From Raphanus sativus (Eukaryota; Streptophyta; Magnoliopsida; Brassicales; Brassicaceae), in contig NC_079518.1 in NCBI RefSeq assembly GCF_000801105.2, positions 19,386,800-19,450,799 of the forward strand: a DNA stretch of 64,000 nt. The letters run 5' to 3'. The position numbers and the translations under genes were made by a program. Below, in pieces: positions 1-11,131 of the stretch. Below the pieces are notes generated by a model. That model searched no databases. It saw only the letters and a list, made by a program, of their open reading frames with translations, and had not been told where the DNA came from. Numbering within the stretch: the first letter of the stretch is position 1; every line of letters starts with the position of its first letter.

Positions 1-573
1 GACATACATGATCCACTTTGGAGATTCCATTTTCGAGTCTAATTGCTCGGATGCTAGCTCAATGATAAAATCGGCAAGGACCTGAGCCTTTGCTGCTGCT
101 CGAGGTCTGTATTCGATGTCATATTCACTGAGCTCTATGGCCCATTTAGCCAATCGCCCTGACTGGCTGGGGCTGTGCAATATCATTCGTAATGGTTGCG
201 AAGTCATTACGATGATCGAGTGCGATTGGAAGTAAGGTCGTAATTTCCTGGCGGCTGTTACGACTGCTAGTGCTAATTTTTCCATTGTAGGGTACCCAGT
301 TTCGGCGTCTATCAGACTCTTGCTAGTGTAATAGACATGCCTTTGTTCGTTTTGTTCCTCTCGTACCAGCACGCCGCTAACTGCAGCAGTTGATACGGCG
401 AGGTACATATACAGTGGCTCTCCTACTACAGGTTTGGACAGGATCGGAGGTTCGGAGAGGTAAGCTTTCAATTGCTTGAAGGCTTTCTCACATTTCTCGT
501 CCCATAGGAACTTCTTATTATTTTTTAGAAGTTTATAGAATGGTAGGCACTTATCGGTTGACATGGATATGAA
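1..573 (-). pseudogene. RNase H region of Tat element A (first RNase H plus start of archaeal-type RNase H)
   Basis: This is the in-frame continuation of the RT frame after a TGA at 574-576 that probably arose from CGA. It reads as a Ty3/Gypsy RNase H: a segment around YMYLAVSTAAVSGVL, then the YYTSKSL and GYPTMEKLALAVV motifs, then PYFQSHSIIVMT. At positions 1-60 a new domain starts with PKWIMYV. The same sequence occurs in element B at about 19150-19233, where it continues into the VDGAS motif of the second RNase H. The product would remove RNA from the RNA:DNA hybrid during reverse transcription. It is truncated by the window edge. Confidence 0.8.
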
Positions 574-1365
574 TCAATTTAATGCTGCGATTCGTCCAGT
601 CAATCTTTGTACCTCTCTGGTTGTCTTAGGTGACGGCATTTCCAGGAAGGTCGCTATTTGCTGCGGGTTGGCTTCAATACCTCTTTCAGTTACGAGGTAG
701 CCTAGGAACTCGCCTGAGGGTACCCCGAAGGTACATTTAGTGGGATTAAGCTTCATATCGTACTTGTTAAGGATATCGAAGCATTCCCTTAAGTGGGAGA
801 TATGGTCTTCTCCAGCTGAGGATTTGACTAGCATATCATCAATATAGACCTCAATGGTTTTTCCGAGTTGCCCAGCAAACATCTTATTTACTAGCCTCTG
901 ATAGGTAGCTCCTGCATTCTTTAACCCGAATGGCATAACCTTGTAACAATAGGTTCCTCGTTCGGTTATGAATGCAGTTTTTTCTTCATCCTCAGGATCC
1001 ATCATGATTTGATTGTATCCTAAGAAGGCATCCATGAAGGATAAGAGTCGATGGCCAGCTGTTGCTTCAACCAGGCGGTCGATGTGAGGTAACGGGAAGC
1101 TGTCTTTAGGACAAGCCTTGTTTAGGTCGGTGAAGTCTACACAGATTCTCCATTTCCCGTTTTTCTTTTTTACAACTACCGGGTTAGCTAACCAGTCAGG
1201 GTAGTGTACCTCTCGAATGGACCCAGCTTTCGTAAGTCGGTCAACTTCGTCGTTAACAGCTTGAGCCTTTTCGAGGCCCAGCTTGCGACGCTTTTGTTTG
1301 ATCGGTTTGAAAGTGGGGTCTACTTTCAGTTTATGGGTGGTGACGTTCGGATCTATACCTTTCAT
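574..1365 (-). pseudogene. Reverse transcriptase of Tat element A
   Basis: This RT domain of about 263 codons carries KKNGKWRICVDFTDLNKACP, the DSFPLPHIDRLV motif, MPFGLKNAGATYQR, the catalytic YIDDM box (VYIDDMLVKS) and GEFLGYLVTERGIE. The order and spacing are those of the Ty3/Gypsy RT palm and fingers. The frame opens upstream of the first annotated Met, because it is part of a polyprotein joined to the protease by the 1366-1566 linker. It ends at a TGA (574-576) that interrupts an otherwise open path into RNase H. It lacks only small parts of the family length. The reaction is synthesis of element cDNA in the virus-like particle. Confidence 0.9.
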
Positions 1366-1566
1366 ATCATTGGTGGATCATGCAAAGGTTTTGACGCTGC
1401 TTTAAAGGAAGTCAATGAGCTCCTTTTTTGTCTCAAGAGGTAGCTCAGATCTGATGCTCACCTGTCTTTCAGGATTTGAGTCGTCGATGCAAACTTTTTC
1501 GGTGAGGTTCTTAGGGGGACCTCGAATATTTTGTTGCATTTCGCGACCCTCCTGGATCTGTAATTT

Positions 1567-2400
1567 CTATTGGGGGGACTTTTTGAGGATTTCAAATCCT
1601 CCCAGGTAACAGATCCTGGAGATCTTCTGGCTACCATGTACGGTAGTTATCCCTTCAGGTGTTGGGAATTTCACGCATTGATGATAAGTCGAGGCTACTG
1701 CTTTCATCTTGTGAATCCATGGTCTTCCTAGGATCGCATGGAACGGGGAAGGTCTGTCGATGACTACTAAGTTGGTCATTTTCATTATTCCGCCAGCTAT
1801 GATTGGGAGCTTAATAGTTCCCAATGAGGTAGCTGTTTTTCCGGAGAAGCCTACGAGATTAGCTTTTTGGCCAATAATTTTGTAGTCGTCTATTTCCATC
1901 CCTTTCAGGGTGTTGTAGAAAATAAGGTCAACAGAGCTTCCTGTGTCTATCATGAGTTTAGGCACCTCGTATCCTGCGATGTGCAGGGTGACAATCAGAG
2001 CATCGTCGTGAGGTGTGTCAAGGTTTGAGGTCTCGCTTTCCCAGAAAAAAATCTTAGTATTGGACTCGTGGTTGGGAGGCTTTGGTCCAGTGTTAGACAC
2101 GGCCTTCCGTACGTGATTCTTAATGGAATTGACGGAGTCTTGACATATATCTGATCCTCCAAGGATACAGTCCACCCTCGAGTCGGGACTCGATTGAGGT
2201 GACGGTTTGCTCAAGAGAGCCTCGATTTGTAGGCTTTTTCCTTGGGGGAATTTTCCAAGAATCATATCGACTCTCTTCTTGGGAGCTGGAGGTGGCAAAT
2301 CCGTCTCCTTCTCCGGTGACCTTTCGCGTTTTGGAGAGGTATCTCTGGGACCTCTTTTCTGATAGGGCGGTGGATTTTTGAGGTCCGGCTGCGAATTTAG
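1567..2400 (-). pseudogene. Aspartic protease region of Tat element A
   Basis: The catalytic motif DTGSS is intact in the context LMIDTGSSVDLIFYNTL. It is followed by flap-like sequence and the C-terminal HAILGRPWIHKM motif and KFPTPEGITTVHG typical of Tat proteases. The open frame extends upstream to about 2724, but before roughly 2400 it overlaps gag in another frame, so the boundary is set by where gag homology ends. The gag and protease frames differ by one base. This may be an inactivating indel or a natural shift; the sequence cannot tell. The enzyme would cleave the polyprotein during particle maturation. Confidence 0.8.
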
Positions 2401-4239
2401 CTGCCAGCTGTCGTTGGAGGTCCCAACATTCTTCAGTTGAGTGCCCTTCTCGATCGTGATAGGAGCAATGTTTGTTCTTATCAAAGCCTTTTGACCAGGG
2501 AGTTTTGTTTGCTGCGGCGACAGGTTTTTCTTCCTTGTCCTCCTTGATTGCATAGGAATGTTCTCCCTGAGTCTGATTGTTTCGGGGGTTCCGCCTTTTA
2601 TGCGGTCCCTTTGCCTCTGAGGATTCACCTTTCGAGTGATTCTGAGGTTTCTTGTGGAGTTTATCCAGTGCAGCTGTCTCCTCCTCCAAAGTAATATATC
2701 TAGTGGCTTTATGAAGAGCATCATCGATAGTTGGAGGAGTATTGAGTGTTAGCTCCGACCAGAAATCCGATTTATACCACATACTTCTTCTAATGGCCTC
2801 GATGGCGACTTGGTCGTTGGGATTCGAGAGCTTAGTTCTTACTGCTCTGAATTTCTCGATGTAGACTTGTAGCGAGTCTCCCATTCCTTGTCTGACCTTC
2901 CAGAGGTCGGCCTAAGAGGCTTGCTTCAGGATATGGGTCGAATACTGCTTCATGAAGGCATTAGTTAACTGATAGAAACTGTCTATCGAGGCTGGTTCGA
3001 GACCAGAGAACCATTCAAGGGCTGTTCCAACCAGGTTTTCGGCGAATGTCCTGCAGTAACCTGCTTCACATTCTTCTTGCGTAAAATGGCTTTCACGATA
3101 GCTAATCGGAAGGCTCTCATATAGGCCTTTGGGTCAGAGGTCCCATCATACTCGGGAATTCTAATTTTTTGGGTATCTCTTATGTAAGAGCTGGCAATTC
3201 TGTCAGTGAATGGAGTCCCACGGGTTTCTTCAATCAAGCTATCGATTTCGGGAGCTGAGCTCTTTGCCTTGTGGACTTGAGCTCCCAAATTTTGGAGAGC
3301 TGCGTGAGTTCGTTCCATATATCTTCGAATGGCGCCAGGTCCCTCTAGAGGAAGGACATTTGGGTCGTTTTTAGGTATCTGACGAGCAGGTTCCTAGCGG
3401 AATCGTGTTGGCTCATCTTCCCATGCAGCTGGTGGGCTAAGTCGCTCACCGGCTCTTGGGTTATCGGTGTCTGCCCTTTGATACCCGTCCACATTCGGGG
3501 TTGAGCTTCTGGTTTGATAAACCAGAGCTGATGTTCTGCCCCCGGATGGGAAGGATACTCCTGCTCCGCACCTAAAAACAGGCGGTGGAGGAGGCAAGCG
3601 AGTGCTCCGGTCAGCAATCTGACTGGGTGTGGAGCTGGTTGTCGCTACGTTACTTCCCATAGCACTGGTGATGGGTGGGTTAAACGCGGGAGCTCTCCTA
3701 GTATGAGGTGTCTGGAAAGCAGATCCCCGTCCTTCCGGAACAGTGCTGTCTGGAGAAAAGTCTAAACGTCCTCGGGGGAACGAGGGATCGGTCAATCGAT
3801 CTCGGAAAGTGACCCCCGGAGTTTGACGTTGCGGTGGTTGGATTGTTGTGTTTAGAGATCTAGTTATCTCTTCGAATCGTTGCTGTCGAACAGCTAGCTG
3901 ATGCATCGTACGCTCATTTTCCTGAGTTTTGTCCACTAATTGCATCATCATCTGACGAATCTCAGAGAGCTGAGCCTCCGTTTGATTCGGAGTGGCTTGC
4001 TGCTGAGGATTCTCGGTGACTGGAGGCCCGGGGGCGGTTCCACCTGATGATCTCGGGTCAGTAACTCCAGTGGCAGTCTGGCTCGTTCGAGCGCTAGCCG
4101 GAAGCTGTTGCCTAGATCGGTGATCGCCACGTCGAGGCTCCGGAGTTACGAGACTGGAGCCTCCATCGTTCGGTGAGCCATCGCTCTGAATCGGGAGGTT
4201 AGGGTCAGACGGATTCGTTGTCTGATCGGTAGGATTCAT
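2120..4239 (-). pseudogene. gag of Tat element A, broken
   Basis: The likely start is the ATG read from 4239 (protein begins MNPTDQTTNPSD), 34 bp past the primer binding site. A frame that seems to start earlier at 4311 only reads through the LTR end and primer site. The N-terminal 280 residues are low complexity and Gln/Pro-rich. The central gag domain (PEYDGTSDPKAYMRAF ... SLQVYIEKFRAVRTKL) lies at about 3230-2700. A Cys-His motif, CSYHDREGHSTEEC, lies near 2470-2430. Breaks are a TAG at 3394-3396, a frameshift near 3100 and a further stop near 2910. The product would be the nucleocapsid and coat of the particle. Confidence 0.85.
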
Positions 4240-4272
4240 CCTCAAGTTAGAGTAAGGGATTTGATTGTTTCT

Positions 4273-4290
4273 TCCCCACAGACGGCGCCA
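4273..4290 (-). other. Primer binding site of element A
   Basis: On the minus strand TGGCGCCGTCTGTGGGGA begins 2 nt after the LTR end. The form TGGCGCCGTCTGTGGG is common in Tat-lineage elements. I do not assign the tRNA with certainty. Confidence 0.8.
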
Positions 4291-6082
4291 ATTGTGAGGG
4301 GTAAAACTCACTTCCTAGATTTTAGATCATGTTTAGATTAGGGAAAGATAATCGTGGGCTGAATCCCGTAAGAACTTGTAGAATGAATGAATGATTTTAG
4401 GGCTTTTTTCAGAATAGACCTAAGAATTGAAGTCAAATGCAAAACCAACCCCTTTTTTTTTCTCATTACTATTCACCTATGAATTTTCCAAACCATCCTT
4501 ATGTTTTCAAAATATTTACAAAATTGCCATTATTATTTTTTTTTTTAAATCGAAAATGAGTAAAAACCAACTACACCCTAAGCATCTTTTCTTATTTACA
4601 ACAATGCCATCATCTTCAATTTTGCAACCACCATTGAACCACCATGTTTGAGCTCATAAAAGCTCAATAACTCAATTTTAACCACTATTTCTCTTCTCTA
4701 ACTCAACAAATCTTTCATTTCCTCTACATTTCTATCTAAAACACTCTCACAACTTTCATTTTCATCCCACAAATTTCACATTTTCGAGTTTCTTCATTAG
4801 TAAATCGTCAAAGATGCTTCCTTTTGCTCGGTTTATGAGTTTGGACGGTTGAAAGGGTCGGAATCGAGGTTCACACCGGAAAAAGGTAACTGTTTACATG
4901 GTTTTCACCACTTTTTCAGTCTGTGTCGCGATGGTAGACTGCTTTATATGTCTACACCAATGTGTAGACATACGATTCCGTCTATTTGTCAACGAACAAG
5001 TCAGTTTCGCAATTGACTTTTTTAACTTTTTTTGGAACGCAGACTTCCCCAGCAGTCTACATCCTTACATTTGACTACAAAAACAAAAATCTACGTAGAC
5101 CTACCAAGAAGTCTATGAAAAAGAGGTTGGTTTTACATTTGACCGAACTTTTGACTTTCTTAAGTAGACTTCAAAGGAAGTCTACGAAATGTAGTCTGCC
5201 AATGAAGTCTACTTAAGGTCAGTTTTGCATTTGACCAAAACATTGACTTCGTTGAATAGGTTAGTATTGTATTTGACTAAAATGTTTTTAAATAAAATAA
5301 ATATTTTTTAAATTGTAGACTTCCAATGCAGTCTACGCATTTTTCACAAAAAAATATAGACTGTTCTTGAAGTCTACATATTTATTTTGGTCAAATGCAA
5401 AACCAACTCATGGGTTTTAAAGTTAGAACTTATGCGAAGTCTACAAATCTGTAGACTACATATGAAATCTACATTCGAAAGTCAAACAATGGTCAATTGC
5501 AAAACCAACCTATGGGTTTTGAAGTTAGACCTTATTCTAAGTCTACGAAACATGTAGACTACATATGAAATCTACCTTCGAAAGTCAAAACTTGGGTGAA
5601 TTCTGGTCAAACTAACCTTTTCAATGTGGTAGACTAAAACGGAAGTCTAAATGTATAAAGTCAAAACTTGGATGAGTTTGTGGTCAAATAAAAAAAGTAA
5701 CCCGTAAAATTTTCAATTGCAAAAACTAACCCAAAAAGTAGACTGACAGGGACGTCTACATTGTTGTAGACTGACAGAGACGTCTACATTGTTGTAGACT
5801 GACACGAACGTCTACACTGTCGTAGACTGATTGAAAAGTCTACGTAGGAAAAAAAATTAAAACTGAATTTATGTATTATTCATAAAGTTTATTCTAGATT
5901 TTTTTGTTTGAAAGTGTGTGTTAGTTAATCCTAATAGGTTGGAGTGATTTTGAAAAGAAAAACTGTTGTAGTTATGAAATTATAATACTTTTGATTTCAC
6001 AATGTTGTTAGGTGTTAACTGTAGACATTAAGTCTACATTAATATTTATTCGCTAATTGCGTAAATTTATATTCTTTTGCAG

Positions 6083-6280
6083 GAAATGACTCAATTACCG
6101 GCCGTATACGGAGAATGAGTGGAGAAAGGCTCTTTGTTGGAGTTGGGAGAATGTTCTGTATATATGATGGTTATACACATGGTGAACTTATGCATGTCAC
6201 GAATGATCGAAAAGTGCAGAATTTGATTGATTTATCTAATACACACTTTGTACGCCTTTGTGTATCAAGTCAAAACTAAG
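6083..6280 (+). pseudogene. Possible transposase N-terminal exon remnant in the MULE
   Basis: A good splice acceptor (TTTTGCAG ending at 6082) precedes a short frame with ATG at 6086 reading MTQLPAVYGE. A TGA follows at 6116. After a one-base frame change it continues SGERLFVGVGRMFCIYDG and runs to a TAA near 6277. The 'LPxxYGxW' start and a glycine-rich GRMF segment resemble the N-terminal exon of plant MULE transposases from memory of the family. I cannot confirm this without a search. No downstream transposase core with the DDE residues is visible, so the copy would be non-autonomous. Confidence 0.35.
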
Positions 6281-6850
6281 TACACTACAAATTTTTGGTT
6301 TGGATATATGTTAAATAACAAGTGTAGACGTCTTTCTAAATTTAAGAATGTAGACTACATTTGAAGTCTACGTCATAAATTCTATTAGAAGTGCATTTGT
6401 GTATTAATCATCATATATTTTTACTATATAGTTATGTTACAGTGTGTGTTAGTAAATTTTAATGGTTTTGGATGAATTTCAAAAGTTAATGTGTTATAAT
6501 TATACACTTGAATTTTTTTGCAAAAATTTGTGATTAGTTTTACTCTAAAAATTTCTTGAAATTTTTGTTTAGATTTTCTTCTACTCACATGTGTGTTAGT
6601 TATTGTTTTACCTCATGGTGGTTTCACTTGTTTGGTTGATTAGTTCTTGTAAAAAACCAATATCTAACAACAAATTAATACTATCATACAAGTGAAACAA
6701 AACTAAAAGTGAATACAATTTTTATTGATTATGCATCCAAAATTATTAAAAAATGAATATTTTATTATGAGAAAATATTACAAAGAAATTTATTTGACTG
6801 TGTTTGATTTTTCATAATCTTGATGCCTCAAATAAAATCTTGGAAAAAGT

Positions 6851-8070
6851 ACCTGCAAAGTAAGATAAAGTTATGAGAAAAAAATAAGATACAAAAATAA
6901 ATCATATTTTAGTAGACTTTTTATTAAGTCTACTTAAAGTTTATTGTTCATTAGACTTTAGTTGAAGTCTACACTAACGGAAAACTTTCAGATCCAAAAT
7001 TGTACATTTAGAAATTTGATTTTTTTTTTTCTAAAGATATTTCAAAAACTATTTTTTTGTCAACCTTGTATCAAAGAAAAAATATAAAATATGAATCTAT
7101 AAATTTAGTTCAATATAAACACAAAATATATCTATAATGAATAAATGTAAATCTTACATTTTTAGGAAGATGATTTGAAAATTTTGGAAGAGAATATTTG
7201 CAAAATAAAATAATTTTATGAGAAATAAAATAAAATTAAAATAATATTTGAGTGAGTTTTTAATGAAATCTACTTAAAAATCAAGGCTATTAGACTTCAA
7301 GTGAAGTCTACCAGCCCTGACTTTTAGATAGACTTCATTTGAAGTCTACCATATAGAAAAAAATCTAAATCTGAAAAATCTATATATTAAAAAATATCAA
7401 ATAAGTTTAAATCTAAAAGCTTTAGAAAATATAATTTATATGAAAATAGTAATAAACTAAAGACATAGAGTTTTAATATGTAACTTTATTTAAATATAAT
7501 TACAGAAATAAATATTTAAAATCTATAAATATAATTCTTACATCTTTTGGAGGAGGAGATAACAACCATGGAAGAAAATACCTGCAAAATAAGATAAATA
7601 TTAAAAAAGCATAAGAAAAAAGACTAAAGTCATATTTTGGTAGACTTCCCGTGAAGTCTACTTAAAATGTGTGGTTTAGTTAACTTTATAAGCAGACTTC
7701 ATTTAAAGTCTACACTGTCAGATAATTTTCAGATCTGAAAAAATCTATACATTTTGAAATATGAAAAACAGTTTTAAATCTGAAAATAATTTAAAATAAA
7801 ATTTATCAGATAAAATAGTATAAAAGTAAATGCACAGAGTTTGATCTATAACTTTATTTGATTATAAACTTATAAATACACATTTAAAATCTATAGATCT
7901 AAACTTACATTTTAGAGGAGGAGATGAAAACCATCAATGGTAATACCTGCAAAAAGATATGTGAGAAATAAATAACATAAAAAATACACATTTAAAGTCT
8001 ATAGATCTAAAACTTACATTTTTAAAGGAGAATATGAAAACCATGAATCATAATACCTAAAATGACAACA
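6851..8070. repeat. Tandem array of ~345-385 bp units in the MULE
   Basis: Units start at about 6851, 7195, 7581 and 7945, with a short last unit at about 8055. Each starts with a form of ACCTGCAAAATAAG, followed by one or two GTAGACTT pairs, a CAGATC(T)GAAAA block, and ends in TTACATTTTTGGAGGAG-type sequence. Copies are diverged. Confidence 0.75.
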
Positions 8071-10880
8071 TAACTTTGTGAGAAAAACATGAGAGGATTT
8101 TAGAGAGAAATGAGAGAGTTTAGAGAGAAGGGAGAGAGTTTTAGAGAGAAGTGAGAGAGTTTTGCAGCCATTTTAGAGAGAGATTGTGTAAATTTCATTT
8201 ATATATGGAGACATAAATGTAACTAGGTTAAAAGATTGCCGACATTGTAGACTTCTTTTGAAGTCTACTAAAATTAAAAATTAAGAGTAGGTTTTATTGT
8301 AATGTAGTAGACCTTATTGAATGTCTACAATGATAATTTTATTATTGTTGTTAATTCATTATTGTTTTAATAATTTTAACATAAAATTTACTGAACTTTA
8401 TTTTTATTTTTTTATTTAATAGTTATAGTATGTGATTTCACGTTTTATTCTTAAAACTCAATTTAATTTAAAATAATAAAATTTTGTTAACAAAATTTAA
8501 AAATGTAGACTAAAAACGACGTCTCTAGCATTATAGACTTTATTGTAGATCTACGAAACCCTAAACCACAAATCTCAAACCCTAAATAGTTTGTTTGATA
8601 ATCAAAAAGTTTCCTTTACTGTATCAAATATCAAAATTACACAAAATATAAACTACAAAACATTAATAAGCACATTCAAGTCAATAAAACAAAAAAAAAA
8701 TCAAAATCTAAAGTCTAACCTTAAAAATCTACCACTAAGAGACATAACATGTTACAACCTTTTGTTTCTAAACTATGAACATTGTTTAACATATGGTTAC
8801 CAATTTAGTATATATTCTTTAAAATTGTTCAGTTATATAAAATTTTAATATATTTACTTCATACTATCCATTATATTAATGATTAGTTAAAATCTATCAC
8901 AATAATTATTTTTAAACAATTTTAAAACAAAATATTAGATAAAATTTTGGTGTAGACTACACATCAAGTCTACAAATTAGACTTCGCTGGAGGTCTAAAA
9001 ATATGTAGACTTCCTTCTGTAGACTTCCAAAAGGATAGAAACGTAAATACCCCTCCGTTTTTTTGTTTGTTCATAAGGACTAAATGGTATTTTCATCTTT
9101 CATTTAAGTTGGTTCTGCATTTGACTGAAATTGGGGTACACTAATGCATTTGACTTCAATATTTAGGTTGTTTTTAGCAATTCTCCCATGATTTTATTGA
9201 TGATTTTGGTAAAGAATGGTTACAAGGAATGTTCTCTGATGATTACAAAGATAATGAGAATGTTACAAAGATAATGAAAGTATTGTGTTGAATAAGGGTT
9301 GAATGAATGTCCTTTTCTTGATTGATTCCCTCTTTAAATAGCCTCAGGCTCCATTTGATCGTCACCAACTGGTTCCCGAGATCTCCTCCGTGATTTGAGA
9401 GACTTGCAATAGCTTCCCTTTGACCGGGTCCTGCGCCTATTCACACGTCCACGAGCTGCCTCCTTTCCATGACCTCTCTGGTGAACATCCCTACCTCACA
9501 GCCTCCGGCTCTAACTTAGCTGCTTTTGAAGATTTATTTTGTGATGGGCCTGTCGCAGCCTGTTATCTTTTTCTCTTATTCATCGCTAGCTATCGGGCCA
9601 TATTTGGGCCCAACATAAGCTCTAAATTTTTAATCTCATTATAAAACCTAAAGATAACACAAAAAATAATATGATAAAAAGAAAATACAACACTAATAAT
9701 AAATTAGAAAAACAAAAAGAATTTTTTTTACATGAAGGTCCAAACCCTAAATATGCCCTAAACCCTAACTACATATCTCAAACCCTATATCTTAAATTCC
9801 ATTTTATACATAAATCTTCAACTTTAAACATTTCAATCCAAACACTCAAATATCATACAAAAATATTCAACTTTAAAAATTTTAATACAAACCCTACATA
9901 TACCCCTAGCCCTACTTATAAATCCAAACCCTATATTCTAATACCCTATACCCCATACTTAAACTCTACATACAAAATTATAAATCCAATATTTACAAAC
10001 TTATATTATAAACTTTAAATTTAGGCTCCAAGTATTTTAAAACTCATCATATACTTAATCCTAAATCTTAACCCTAACCCCTAAACCACATATCTCATTT
10101 TAACATATATCATAAAACATTAAATATTGATTTTTAAATAAATAGTAATTCCATAAATAAATTATAATTTCAAATACAGAATTTAGATTTTAAATTTAAA
10201 TTATGATATCAAATAATTTCAATCTTAAATAATTTTTATAGTAGTTATAAATAAATTAGAAGACAATTTGTATTGTTTTTTCTAAACCATTGATCGATTT
10301 GAATCAAAGGCCTACAATCACTCTTGCATCTATCTTCTTCTTTTTTTCTATTGGTTTGACATGGATCACCTCTTATAACCTTGGATGATATTAAATCAAC
10401 GGTCGAGATTAACTATTATTTTAATATTTTTTCTTAACTTTTGTTTTCAGCGATTGAACAGATCTCGTCAGTTTCGTCGACAAGAAAAAGAACAGACCTC
10501 GTCTTCCTTAGAGAGAAGCAGAGAGAGAATATTGAAGAAATGGAGTTCGAGAATACGCGACGGCCGCTACCATGCATCGCTTGTCACCACCACCACCATC
10601 GCTTCTTAGATCCGTCTTCACCGGAGTCGCCACCACCACTGTCATTTGCTTATCTCAGATCGTAAAGACTTTATGGTATTTGTTTTTTGTTTGTGATGAA
10701 AGTCATAATCTTTAGGCAGTAACATGATGAATCAGTTAAGAACCGTTAATTTCGTTTCCTTCTGGTAACTAATTCGAGTTGCTATCAAGTTCTCTTTCTT
10801 TTCATAGCTGACTTTTGTTTTGTTTACAGATCTATGGAGCAGGGAAGGAGAAGAAGTGGTGTTACAGAGCATTATCCGGG

Positions 10881-10882
10881 TC

Positions 10883-10976
<94 letters not shown>
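10881..10976. repeat. (TC)n microsatellite
   Basis: About 95 bp of nearly pure CT dinucleotide repeat, interrupted once by G near 10890. It makes spurious Ser-Leu and Arg-Glu frames on both strands. Confidence 0.98.
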
Positions 10977-10978
<2 letters not shown>

Positions 10979-11040
10979 CTGATTCCGGTTTTGATTTTCT
11001 TTTCTCAGTTTTAAAAAGGCGGAGTAGCTAAAGAAGGTTG

Positions 11041-11131
11041 ATGGTGGTGGTTTCGGCGTCAACAATGGTGGTCTCGACACCAACAGTGGTGGTCTCGACA
11101 CCAACAGTGGTGGTCTCGACGTCGTCAATGG
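11041..11131. repeat. 21-bp minisatellite
   Basis: Roughly four copies of a unit GTGGTGGTCTCGACACCAAC with small changes. Confidence 0.85.

Larger units (their letters stand above)
4920..9030. repeat. Dispersed GTAGACTT / AAGTCTAC inverted-pair motif array
   Basis: Across the MULE the octamer GTAGACTT and its complement AAGTCTAC recur, most often as facing pairs 6-9 nt apart. Clear pairs lie near 5163, 5318, 5350, 6913, 6953, 7290, 7330, 7642, 7691, 8249 and 8952. At 5740-5850 four pairs follow one another in the form GTAGACTGACA...GACGTCTAC. Spacers vary while the arms are conserved, and single-base variants exist. No other element in the window has this motif. Confidence 0.9.
4400..9187. 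mobile_element. Mutator-like element (MULE) nested in LTR A
   Basis: The insertion is flanked by a perfect 9-bp direct repeat ATGATTTTA (4391-4399 and 9188-9196), the usual Mutator target duplication length. Removing the insert restores the LTR seen in element B. The two ends are imperfect terminal inverted repeats: both begin GGG and, about 20 bp in, share an ACCTAA block followed by ATTGAAGTCAAATGCA. The 4,788-bp body is AT-rich and has no long ORF. It holds one possible transposase exon (6083-6280), a tandem array (6851-8070) and more than fifty GTAGAC/GTCTAC half-sites. Weak terminal repeats plus abundant short motifs recall VANDAL-type MULEs (inference). Confidence 0.85.
1..9615 (-). mobile_element. 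Tat-lineage Ty3/Gypsy element A, 5' half (runs off the window)
   Basis: From right to left (minus strand) the order is 5' LTR, primer binding site, gag, aspartic protease, reverse transcriptase, RNase H, and the first codons of a second RNase H, ending at the window edge. A second RNase H after the first is a hallmark of the plant Tat lineage. The LTR has the ends TGTTGGGCCC and CCTCACA on the minus strand, matching the 3' LTR of element B. The LTR is split by a nested MULE (4400-9187). All coding parts contain stops or frameshifts, so this copy is not autonomous as it stands. Integrase and the 3' LTR would lie left of position 1. Confidence 0.9.
4293..9615 (-). repeat. 5' LTR of element A, interrupted by a MULE
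   Basis: The LTR pieces are 4293-4399 and 9197-9615 (about 530 bp together). They align with the uninterrupted LTR of element B at 12583-13113. Shared blocks include GGGCTGAATCCCGTAA, GCCTCAGGCTCCATTTG, GTTCCCGAGATCTCCTC and the terminal GGGCCCAACA. A TATA-like box (minus strand, at 9341-9350) lies in the same place as in B. The LTR right end at 9615 is followed by AT-rich DNA. Confidence 0.9.

Noticed and set aside
4240..4311. Early gag start of element A
   Set aside because: This stretch is the LTR end and primer binding site; it reads open by chance and uses GTG.
8591..8848. 85-codon AT-rich ORF in the MULE
   Set aside because: Composition is Asn/Lys/Ile-rich from AT-rich DNA, with no domain or splice context.
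4920..9030. GTAGACTT repeats as a CRISPR array
   Set aside because: Spacing and orientation vary, the arms face each other, there are no cas genes, and the context is a plant transposon.
9671..10018. 115-codon ORF right of LTR A
   Set aside because: Low-complexity AT-rich sequence with telomere-like words; no family resemblance.
9740..10090. AACCCTAA-like words as an interstitial telomere array
   Set aside because: The words are scattered and irregular in AT-rich DNA; no run of perfect TTTAGGG units is present.
10820..11128. Ser-Leu and Arg-Glu repeat ORFs over the TC microsatellite
   Set aside because: They are translations of a (TC)n tract on both strands and have no other coding signal.
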